64,000 nucleotides of DNA, from NCBI GenBank assembly GCA_032622095.1, contig CP136068.1, forward strand, positions 50,464,443 to 50,528,442. The letters are read 5' to 3'. This document shows, one piece after another, positions 36,450 through 46,916 of this stretch (within the stretch, counting starts at the first letter, position 1; the number at the start of each line of letters is the position of its first letter). Under the pieces are notes generated by a model. The model was not told the origin of the DNA. It saw only the letters and a list, made by a program, of their open reading frames with translations, and did no database searches. The translations under genes and the position numbers were made by a program. Origin of the DNA: Siphonodentalium dalli. Its lineage: Eukaryota; Mollusca; Scaphopoda; Gadilida; Siphonodentaliidae.

Positions 36450-36830
36450 TGAGTTTCTTAGCTGTTGTTCTTATAACTTAACGTCCGCGTTGTCGATTAG
36501 ACTTGTCTGAATTGTGTGATAAGCATGCCACAGGCAATATGTGCTACAGACCATGAAGTCTGTGAACATGTCAGCTTCACGAACGATATCGAGCAATTCT
36601 CTTGGCCGTGCAGTGAGGAAAACATTTGTAATTTGTGAAAACAAATATACCAAATCAGTTGTATAGTAATCATCGCACCAACGATTTGATATCACATCAC
36701 AAGCGACTAACCTCTCAACTTACGATTGGACATGTCGCCTGTAGGAAATTGTATATTGTTTGTATATACTTCATCTCCAATAATGGAGGAATAAAATCAT
36801 CTGTCTGTCTGTCTGTCTGTCTGTACCGTT
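36450..36830 (+). mobile_element. LINE 3' end with CTGT tail
   Basis: The plus strand ends with the hairpin CTCC-AATAAT-GGAG (36775-36788), GAATAAAA and a (CTGT)n tail (about 36797-36824). A weak Cys-containing frame upstream may be the last part of the ORF2 but is not secure. Confidence 0.5.
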
Positions 36831-37028
36831 GATATCACAAATCACAAATTGATAGCGTGCATTGTTACTTTCTCGTATTAATTATGTCTCAGTTATTTTA
36901 ACTTCGGCCTGTCCGTCTAATTTAAAATTGGAACAACACTGGTAACGGGTGTATGATGGGAGCGGAGCGGAGCGGTGAGTTCACCACCCCACGCTCTAGG
37001 GTTTCCACCCCTCGCCAATTATAAGGTA

Positions 37029-37450
37029 CTAGCAGGTCAGCCCGCCACTGGCGGCATTCGTGCCATGGCTTTGTTCGAAAAAGCAATTGCAACAGGTTCC
37101 GAGACACTTAAATTTCGTCGAAATCAGCAAGTTTTACCCGATTTGACCTTGAATTGACAATTTTGTAGGTCAAGGTCGGGTCGTGGTCATGATTTGACCC
37201 GTCCAAAACACTCCCGTTTCCGATATCTGGTCTGCGCATGCGCGAAGCTGGCGTCGCACGGGCTCGGCGTCCCGATAAAATTCGTATCCGGGGCAAGATA
37301 CATTCACATACCAAATTTCAAGTCGATAGCTCCACCCGTTTCCGATATCTCGTCTGCGCATGCGCTGCACGGGCGTCGCACGGGCTCGCCAATACGACAA
37401 CGACGACCACCTGGTCAAACTACACTCACGTACCAAGTTTCGTCCCGATC
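37029..37450 (-). mobile_element. Helitron fragment, minus orientation
   Basis: The minus-strand 3' end is a hairpin (GCCGCCA...TGGCGGGC) followed by TGACCTGCTAG and then T. Inside is one inverted copy of the 122-bp unit (CGCATGCGC blocks at about 37235 and 37357) and the CGATCGG block shared with the Helitrons at 31 kb. The 5' terminus is not clear. Confidence 0.65.
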
Positions 37451-37970
37451 GGTCGAGGTGTTGGTATCTGATGCAAAAGACGAAATTGTGAGTGTTGGTT
37501 TGTAACCGGGATTTCTGAGAAGCATTATGATTTGTCCATTATGCCTATATCCACACTAACTACCCCCCTAAGCCCTGACCTAAGTGTCATACATACTATA
37601 ACAATGATGTTGTAAGAGTACTATGGCATCCAATAAATCTCCCCGCATAGCTAACCACTCCAAAGTATTGTTCCCGTATATCTCTCTGCAGATGTAACGT
37701 TCAATGGAAAACAGACGCTCTTTATAGCGATGCGTCAAAAACAAACGCTCATTAACTATCAACGCGATTAACCCCCGCCGTGCCTTTGCGGTGATTTTGG
37801 GATTGGAGAACGGGTGCTCTGAGCTTCTTCAAAACGCCGCGACGACGATTCCCGTGGTATTTTACCTTTAGATAGGAAGTTTGGTCGCGATCGGTCAACC
37901 CGTTTTCGATTCTATGAAGTACATATATATATATATATATATATATACGGAAGTCTCAAAATATATAGTA

Positions 37971-38387
37971 CTAGCAGGTTAGCCCGCCACCGGCGGCTTG
38001 TCCGAAACATGACATTTTTTTATATATTTTTTTTTTATTTTTAGCTCCACGCGTTTCAATAAGACAAATTTGTACCCGGTAGCTCCACCCGTTTCCGAGA
38101 TCAGGTCTTCGCATGCGCGAAGCTGGCGTCGCACGGGCTCGGCGACCCGATAAAATTTGTACCCGGCGCAAGATACATTCACATAGCAAATTTCAAGTCG
38201 ATAGCTCCACCCGTTTCCGAGATCTCGTCTGCGCATGCGCTGCACGGGCGTCGCACGGGCTCGCCAATACGACAACGACCACCGCCTGGTCAAACTACAC
38301 ACACGTACCAAGTTCCGTCCCGATCGGTCGAGAATCGTAGATTTGTATGAAGTACAACACACACACAAACATAAATATATAAGAGAG
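37971..38387 (-). mobile_element. Helitron, minus orientation
   Basis: On the minus strand it starts TCTCTTATATATTTATG and ends with a hairpin (GCCGCCGGTGGCGGGC) plus TAACCTGCTAG followed by T. It carries the same CGATCGG block and two CGCATGCGC blocks as the other Helitrons but a different 3' hairpin from those at 31 kb, shared instead with the copy at 37029. Confidence 0.72.
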
Positions 38388-38803
38388 ATATGTAAATTAG
38401 ATAGATTGTATCAAAATATATAGGAGATATATGTAAATGATCTACACACCATTACTGGTGTTTGTCAAAGTTTAGGGGGGTATATCAATACTCATTCACG
38501 ATCATATCATTGATGTCCGGAGGGTGTGGGCTATCTCTCGAATACACGGAGTTCTCAAAATATATAGGATAGATAGAAGATAGATAACTCTCCCTAACTC
38601 TCGTATCAAATCGTGTTCAGTTGAATTTGATTTGGATGTGAACACCCCTCCCCTCAACTGAGAAAGTAACATATTCGGACACAGGGATGTGACTATAGTG
38701 TGCCCATGTGTTGCACACCTTTACTTTCACAACTGCACCCCTTGAACAAAATCAAAATAACAAAATTTAATTTGCACTCACAGCACCCACATATCACCCC
38801 CAC

Positions 38804-41625
38804 TAGTGTGGTCGTGGTACGCACAAAAAGGGGTTGACCCAGAAGAAATTGGTAAAGAAGCGATCTCGGTGTCATTCAACGCGGGAGAATCTCTGCTACA
38901 ACATATCCAAAATCCGCTAAAATCCGCTTTGGGCAAAATCCAGGATCCAAGATGGCGTCCAACATGGCCGCCTTTAGTCAAAAGATATTCTGACTGAGAT
39001 TAATTCGACATAATGAGAACAAATGTTGCCATATTTATACAAATTTAAACATTTTTGCGAAGGTAAAGTAGTATGACACATATCTATAGAAAAAATGGAA
39101 CCCCTCGCCCCAGATGGCTGCCAAAATGGCGACCTAAACTCGAAAAATTTGGCCTAATATCTTAAAGATCAATTCCTGTTGTTTGATAATGGTTCAGACT
39201 GGTGACATTGATTAGGCTTATTCATGTTAATTCATCATTGGAGCAATGAAAGATACCATAAATGGGGTCCCAGACTCATCTACACCCTCAAAAATTGATT
39301 TTACAGAACGCGGTATAAAATTCCACAAAAATCGCCATTGGGATTCCAGTCATATATCAACAAGAAATGGACAGAACTGTACAATGTAAGTTGGGCATAC
39401 CATTATCTATAAATACTCCAATTCGATGAAACCCAAATTGGCGCTTTGTCTTAAAATGGCGGTCAAAATATGGAAAATGGCAGATATTTAGAATGGTCGT
39501 CAGAGGGTTAGACCCAGAAGGAATTGGTAAAGAAGCGGTTTTGTTGTCATTCGACGCTGGAGAATCTCGTGTATAACATATCCAAAATCCGCTAAAATCC
39601 GCTTTGGGGAAAATACAGAATTCAAGATGGCGTCCAACATGGTCGTCAATAATAATGAAAATGGCAAATATGTAGTTATTCACGAAAACCCATTCGACAA
39701 AACGCCAATTCGACACCAATGCACATCATTCGTTTTCTTTTTAAAAGCAATAGCTTGTTTGGAGATATGACATTTTGCGTATGCCAGCGACGATTCGTTT
39801 CCGTGCTATAATGAAGTTGTGCTAATAAATGCAGATTAAGCTAAATATGGTGGCAATCGCATGTGTCTATGAACTAAAAAGTGCCTATTCTACACTATGA
39901 AAATTCACCCATGTGCATCATCGTACAGAAATGTGTGGAACAATCACAACATTTAAATCACCAAATGATCACGTGACTAACATGGAGATACTACCATATA
40001 GCACACATTTTAGAATTCACAAACACAAAACAGAAGTCACGTGGACAACCTGAAGCGTCCGATTGGCTGCTATTGGACATACGACCTCATAGCACGAATA
40101 ATTGTAAAGATCGCTGGAGATACGACATTAAATTTTGCTTCACTGGTTTGTGCGAATATTTGTCATCCAATGCAAAGACAGTTTGGCCCATCGGATTGGA
40201 TTTTTTCTCACGATTCGAATGGTATCAAATACTCATTTCCCGCCATAATGGAGTTACGACATTACAGCACTGATGCGTCGAGATATTGTCAACCCGCGGG
40301 AAGCCACCAAAAGATTGAAAATAAATAGTTTTGATGTATATGAGCCACATACATGTATATTAGCCAACTATCAACTGCATCCACCACTCACAACTTCCAT
40401 TATGTGATAAGCTGGGCAGAGTCTACCATTTTCGTTTTGGAAGCCATATTAGATAAAATTTATTGTTTCTTTTGTTCTATTTGAGATGGAATGTTCACAA
40501 ATAAAAGAAACGATCAATTATTTTGTAGACAAGATCTGCTCATCCCTAAATATCAAATGTGACCAGAACCCCAAAGTCGATTTTGGTTAAATTTCATACC
40601 GCATTCGTTATAACTTATTAGTGAAGGACCGGAGTAAACTATGATCTAATCTATTAGACATGTCATTGATGTAATGATCAGTTGACACGATCATTGAAAG
40701 AATATACCCATTGTTTCCCAGTTCAGAGAGCAACAAGTGATAAACAGAAGTGATAGAAAATAGTATTTTTCACATCGGGTGGCCATTTTTGGTATTGATT
40801 TTTTAAGTTTTTACATAGAGCTAGCATAATGGCATCATAAAGAGGTATACATTCGTATTTATTTAGTCAATTTTATTCATCAACCACTACTTATAATGGA
40901 TTGAATGACACTGTGATCAATATCCGCCATTTTCCATATTTTGACCGCCATTTTGGCAGCCATTATGAAAAAAGCGCCAATTTGGGTTTCATTGAATTGG
41001 AGTATTTATAGATATTGGTATGCCCAACTTACATTGTACAGTTCTGTCCATTTCTTGTTGATATATAATACTGTAAACACAATGGCGAGTTTTGTGGAAT
41101 TTTATACCGCGTTCTGTAAAATCGAATTTTTGAGGGTGTAGAAGAGCCTGGGACCCCATTTATGGTATCTTTCATTGCTCCAATGCTGAATTAACATGAA
41201 TAAGCCTAATCAAAGTCGCCAGTCTGAACCATCATCAAACAACAGGAATTGATCTTTAAGATATTAGGCAAAAACTTCAAATGTTCGAGTTTAGGCCGCC
41301 ATTTTGTCGGCCTTTCTGGGACGAGGGGTTCCATTTTTGCCATAAACAGGTGGCACAATATTTTACCTTCGCAAAAATGTATACATTTGCATACATATGA
41401 CAACATTTGTTCTCACTATTATCGAATTAATCTCAGTCAGAGTATCTTTTGACTAACGGCAGCCATGTTGGACGCCATATTGGATCCTGAATTTTGCCCA
41501 AGCGGATTTTAGCGGATTTTAGCGGATTTTGGATATGTTATACACGAGATTCTCCCGCGTCGAATGACACCAAAACCGCTTCTTTACCAATTTCTTCTGG
41601 GTCTAACCCTCCGACGACCACACTA
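38804..41625. mobile_element. Palindromic (long inverted repeat) element, 2.8 kb
   Basis: Arms of about 690-710 bp (38804-39490 and 40919-41625) are inverted copies, ending in TAGTGTGGTCGT on both sides. The arms contain paired motifs (AAGATGGCGTCCAACATGGC, then ATGGCTGCCAAAATGGC) and a conserved stretch with CATTGGAGCAATGAAAGATA and AACAAGAAATGGACAGAACT. The central spacer of about 1.4 kb has no convincing ORF. The arm module is homologous to that of the giant palindrome at 46.6-56.1 kb. Confidence 0.85.
39491..40918. other. Central spacer of the 2.8-kb palindrome
   Basis: At 39493-39640 a third, direct copy of the terminal segment occurs (GGTCGTCAGAGGGTTAGACC through CCGCTAAAATCCGC). The rest is non-coding and no zinc-finger or transposase frame was found. 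Confidence 0.6.
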
Positions 41626-42555
41626 CACGTACTATTTGTATGTACAGGTATAAAATTATTAGTAATATTGACCCTTATCGAGAAATGCGCCAACATTCTT
41701 ATATAACTGGAATTTGTCAATGGATTTACTTATCTTGGTGTAAAATTATTTTATAATTTTAAAGAAACAGTTAATTCTGCGATCAGAGCCATGTATTGTC
41801 TATACTCAACAAAGTAAGACAATTCAACCTCCTAGTATATCGATTCGATGCTCAAATTGTTCGACTCAATTGCTGTATATCTGTATACAGATCTGTGTGA
41901 GGTCACGTGTCACAGATTTCTGTGATCACGACATGATTACTGATAGTGAACGCGCGCTCATCAGTACTTTGGTAATTGACAATTCGCTTGAGTCGTGTCA
42001 GTTTAGGCCAGACAAAATAATGAATCAACTATCAGCAGACCAAAGCAGTTTATTCTTCCACCAGTTGATAATGGTTCGAAGAGAAAGAATCAAAGGCGCA
42101 TGAGAACAAATCACATATGAATACACACTAAACAACAGTGTACATGTGCACCAATGGAAATAGGACTACTTCATCTACCAGTACACAGGTTCTCGCTTAC
42201 ACAGTCAGTGTGAAATACATGGGTTGAAATGACAAAGAAAGATTTAGTGTGCACATTCGCCAAGCCCGAGTAACAATTAATCAAATGAGATTTGCCTGTT
42301 GCAATGCCTCGGTGTTGACCGTGAATTATAACGGACAAGATTTTTGCTCACTCGAACGAATACCGTTTTCTTTCTGTGTGCATTTCTATATCAACCCGTG
42401 TACACTAGTATACGTGTAGAACTGTATACAAATCTACAGCAATGTAAACACACCCTTATAGCACGCCATTAGTGTCAACTTTATACCCAAATGCTCACCC
42501 TCTACAAATGCTCACTTATTCTACAGTCGGATTAAAACTGAATATGGTTTGACAA
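41626..42555. other. No gene recognised
   Basis: No convincing reading frame, RNA or repeat structure was found. The first part (to about 41820) faintly resembles LINE thumb coding sequence (LTYLGVKLF...NSAIRAMY) and may be the 5' part of the LINE fragment that follows. Confidence 0.4.
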
Positions 42556-42559
42556 AATA

Positions 42560-43078
42560 TTTGCTGGTTTTACTGCTAACTTAGGTAAATACATTGTAAT
42601 TTCAAGAGATTAGAACATTGAATCACAGACTTCCAGTAAAATATAAAAAAAAGTGTCGGAAATCGTGAACAAGCATTGCTTGTAATATTTGTGGAGAAGA
42701 TATTGGTGAGGAATATAATTTTTTAATTATTTGCAATGAACTAAAACGAATCCTCCAGAGATACATCCCCAAATATTATTTCTGGGAAAATCCCACCAGA
42801 GAAAAGTTTCACGGTCTGATAACTCTTCAAAAACACTCTGTATATATATTCATCAAAATAGCGTTCAAGAAATTGTCAAACACAATCGTTAAATTGCGCT
42901 TCTTTGCTAAGTTTTTTTTTATGAATATATTATTTATATACTTATAATCATACCTATATATACACGAATTTTCGTGTATGATTGAATGTGTACACGGTGT
43001 AAATATGTTTGCGCTTGTTTCGCTATATTTAATGACCTTTAAATAAACTTTCATGCATTCATTCATTCATAAATCGGT
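42560..43078 (+). mobile_element. LINE ORF2 C-terminus and 3' end
   Basis: The plus strand reads FQEIRTLNHRLPVKYKKKCR, a stop, then CNICGEDIGEEYNFLIIC (Cys/His zinc motif), RILQRYIPKYYF and REKFHGLI. This aligns with the C-terminus of the LINE at 27-28.7 kb. The 3' UTR carries an 8-bp perfect hairpin TACACGAA/TTCGTGTA (42961-42978), AAATAAAC and a CATT-repeat tail ending at 43070. Confidence 0.7.
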
Positions 43079-43374
43079 GAACATCGTCACGAATACTTCA
43101 GTGTACTTTCAACGCAGCACACACATGCAGAGCGAAAGCGATTGGGCACGGGTAGATTGTAAATTTTGTTTACTAGTAATCTTTCATTAATGTTTTCTCA
43201 ATCAGAAGTACACGAATGTTACGAGAGCCATTAACCTATATCTTGCGACCTTTCATCGGCAAATCTCATTGATAAAGTTGCCATTTAAGCATGTTTTATG
43301 TTCAAATTATGGAGGCGGCTTCTATTGTACTAACTATAGAAGAAAATGTGTTCCCTCCAGTAATGATATGTTAT

Positions 43375-43880
43375 GGTTAAGAGAGAGAGCGAAAGGAAGA
43401 TGAAAGAAGAGAGAGAAAGGGAGAAAGAAAGAGAGAGATAAAGATAGATGGAAATATTTTCTTAAACACCTGTGTTCACTCCATTAATGGTAGGTTATGG
43501 TTAAGAGAGATATAGAGAGCGAAAAAGAGCAAGAGAAAGGAAGAGAGAGAAAGTGATAGAGAGAAAGGGGAAAAGATTGAAAGAGAGACAGAAAGAGCAA
43601 AAGAGAGATAAAGAGAAGAGAGAAGGTGAGAAAGAGAGAGAGAGAGAGATAAACAGAGATATAAATATTTTCACCTGCATGTGTTCTCTCCAGTAATGGC
43701 AAGAGCGAGCGAAAAGTGCAAGCGAGAGGAAGAGAGAGAAAGATAGAGAGAGCGAATAAGAGTAAGCGAGAGGAAGATGGAGGAAGAGAGAGATAGAGGG
43801 AAAGAACAAGAGAGAGGGGAGGGAGAAAGAGAGGGAGGGGAAAAAGAGATGAAGAGAGATAGAAATCTTTCTGAAACACC
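43375..43880 (+). repeat. Polypurine GA-rich repeat block
   Basis: Long GAGA/GAAA purine tracts are separated by three copies of a spacer like CACCTGTGTTCACTCCAGTAATGG...GGTTATGGTTAA. A second GA tract lies at about 44165-44272. The minus-strand Leu/Ser-rich frames are artefacts of the purine bias. Confidence 0.9.
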
Positions 43881-44287
43881 TGTGTTCACTCCAGTAGTTA
43901 TAGGTTATGGTTAAAGTTATGTGAAACATTCCGGCATTCCGGTATAGTGTCATCAAATAGAAATGGAGAATAATCTTACTCAAAGAAGTTATTTTTACAA
44001 CACACACCGCCTTTATATATTAATTAAATGCAATGACTTTCGATGGCGATATCATTTGCGCCAATATTTGCGTCCCGAATCGAGATGTAAATATTTACAA
44101 TTGCGCATAGTTCAGACGATGCTTTCTATGGAGTGGTATAATCGATTTCATTGATATTTTCGACGAGAAAAAGCTCAAAAGAGAGAAAGAGAGGGAAAGT
44201 AGATATGGAAAGAGTGAAAGAGAGAAAAAGATAGAAAAGAGAGAGAGAGAGAGAGGGGGGAGAGAGAGAGAGATATGCCGACGCGAT

Positions 44288-45387
44288 GCATATTATGCGA
44301 TGCATATATTCTTGATATATATATTTCCATATTATGCGATGCATATATTCTTGATATATATATTTCCATATTATGCGATGCATATATTCTTGATATATAT
44401 ATTTCCATATTATGCTATGCATATATTCTTGATATATTTATTTCCATATTATGCGATGCATATATTCTTGATATATATATTTCCATATTATGCGATGCAT
44501 ATATTCTTGATATATTTATTTCCATATTATGTGATGCATATATTCTTGATATATATATTTCCATATTATGCGATGCATATATTCTTGGCATATATATTTC
44601 CATATTATGCGATGCATATATTCTTGGTATATATATTTCCATATTATGCGATGCATATATTCTTGATATATATATTTCCATAGTATGCGATGCATATATT
44701 CTTGATATATATATTTCCATATTATGCGATGCATATATTCTTGATATATATATTTCCATATTATGCGATGCATATATTCTTGATATATTTATTTCCATGT
44801 TATGCGATGCATATATTCTTGGTATATATATTTCCATATTATGCGATGCATATATTCTTGGTATATATATTTCCATATTATGCGATGCATATATTCTTGA
44901 TATATATATTTCCATATTATGCGATGCATATATTCTTGATATATATATTTACATATTATGCGATGCATATATTCTTGATATATATATTTCCATATTATGC
45001 GATGCATATATTCTTGATATATATATTTCCATATTATGCGATGCATATATTCTTGATATATATGTTTCCATATTATGCGATCCATATATTCTTGATATAT
45101 TTATTTCCATATTATGCGATGCATATATTCTTGATATATATATTTCCATATTATGCGATGCGTATATTCTTGGTATATATATTTCCATATTAGGCGATGC
45201 ATATATTCTTGGTATATATATTTCCATATTATGCGATGCATATATTCTTGGTATATATATTTCCATATTATGCGATGCATATATTCTTGATATATATATT
45301 TCCATATTATGCGATGCATATATTCTTGATATATATATTTCCATATTAGGCGATGCATATATTCTTGGTATATATATTTCCATATTG
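44288..45387 (+). repeat. 39-bp minisatellite, about 28 copies
   Basis: Unit ATATTATGCGATGCATATAT...TTGATATATATATTTCC repeats with few changes. Recurrent variants are TTGGTATAT and ATATTTATT. Because 39 is divisible by 3 and the unit lacks stops in several frames, long frames run on both strands (up to 386 codons), which is not evidence of a protein. Each unit contains the palindrome ATATATGCATCGCATAATAT-like core, so hairpins are likely. Confidence 0.97.
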
Positions 45388-45687
45388 TTCCCCAAACTAA
45401 TCGAACTGATTAGTCTTGAATCAATCGGTTTATAAACTCGTGAATTCCAATTCTTGAAATTTTTACCAATATTAGTCGAAGAAATACATATAAGCCCTTC
45501 CCCTGGTGAATGCAACTGATTATTCAATCATCTACAATAACATCGGCCAATATGAACCGAATGCGAATTACAATTAATTTTGTTCCAGTTGGCGCGTCAT
45601 ACATTGCCAGTCAATCTTCAGAACTCTACCCGTAAACAAGTTTGCGATGCATAAAACGTGTGCCGATACCGATGCGGCGAGTAGGGT

Positions 45688-46218
45688 TATTTATTCCGAA
45701 GGTTATCTATTCCGAAGGTTCTCTATTCCGAATGTTCTCTATTCCGAAGGTTCTCTAACCCGAAGGTTCTCTATTCCGAATGTGCTCTATTTCGAAGGTT
45801 CTCGATTCCGAAAGTACAAGGAGGGTTCTTTATTCCAAATTTCTTTATTCCTTAAATGTGCTATCCTAAAGGTTCGATTAATCGATATTTTGTAATGCAG
45901 TAAGTGGTGGAGTCTATCCTAAAGGTTCGATTAATCGATATTTTGTAATGCTGTAAGTGGTGGAGTCTATCCTAAAGGTTCGATTAATCGATATTTTGTA
46001 ATGCAGTAAGTGATAGCGTCTTGGTATTCATATGCCGGGATCTGCTGCATCACCATTGTGTTACAGCTGTCCTTGTGTGTCCCTTTGATGTCTCACATAA
46101 ACCAGAGGTTCCCTCTAAATACTTTCGGAATAGCGAACATTCGGAATAACGATCCTCCGGAATAGAGAACCGTCGGAATACAAAAACTTCGGAATACAGA
46201 ACTTTCGGAATAAAGACA
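45688..46218. repeat. Inverted arrays of a 16-bp repeat around three 53-bp repeats
   Basis: About eight units of CTATTCCGAAGGTTCT run at 45688-45815. Their inverted complements (TTCGGAATAGAGAAC-like) run at about 46128-46218. Between them three copies of a 53-bp unit start CTATCCTAAAGGTTCGATTA at 45861, 45914 and 45967. The design resembles a foldback or MITE with subterminal repeat arrays. No gene is present. Confidence 0.85.
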
Positions 46219-46557
46219 TGACCCCAGCGGGGCTATAGCCACCACTTCCCTTAAGATGTGAGTTCTTCGTTCTAAATCGCTAACTGGTTACAACAGCGCC
46301 GTCGGCGTCTCAGGTTGACAAGAATCAATTCGTGTAAACATAATACATGTAGTCTCAGAGTCATTATGACATACCGCAATTTCGTCATGTGGACAAGATC
46401 CGAAACTTGTATGCTTGCACATGAGATAATAAAAATTCCAACTCAGATAGAAATCTCCCCAAACTAGATATCAGCGTTTGCTTGAAGAGATTACAGCTGG
46501 ATTTTAACCCTTCCATCAAATTCCATGACTGGAACATTCTGAAATTTTGCGAAAACC

Positions 46558-46713
46558 ATGTGCCAATGGATTCTCCTATATATGCGAGTCCCCCATAGGG
46601 AGCTCACATATATAAGATAATTCATTGGCACCGATTTTACCTTGACCTACATGTAAGGGCTAGGTCTTATATATATTTCTCCATATATATTATCGACACG
46701 GATATGTATATAT

Positions 46714-46787
<74 letters not shown>

Positions 46788-46916
46788 TATTTAATATATA
46801 TATTTAATATACATATATGTATAGCTATATGTGTACGTAGGACACCGACACCGACATGCGCAAGTGTGGTTACTGTTTGCTGAAGTGTCGCAGAACCCAA
46901 CTCTATATGTGTCACA
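46558..46916 (+). repeat. Left arm of the giant palindrome, outer part
   Basis: This pairs with 55840-56124. It includes an AT microsatellite (46717-46790) and a CACCGACACCGACATGCGCA motif and ends in ACTCTATATGTGT, where the LINE has inserted. Confidence 0.85.

Noticed and set aside
40041-40328. 95-codon frame in the spacer of the 2.8-kb palindrome
   Set aside because: It shows no similarity to the zinc-finger gene of the larger palindrome and no motif, so it is probably chance.
43484-44007. Leu/Ser/Phe-rich frames suggesting a membrane protein
   Set aside because: They are the complement of GA-rich repeats, with no start context or conserved pattern.
44275-45435. 386-codon frame and long minus-strand frames in the 39-bp array
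   Set aside because: The period is divisible by 3 and the unit lacks stops, so long frames follow automatically. The unit variants do not preserve amino acids preferentially.
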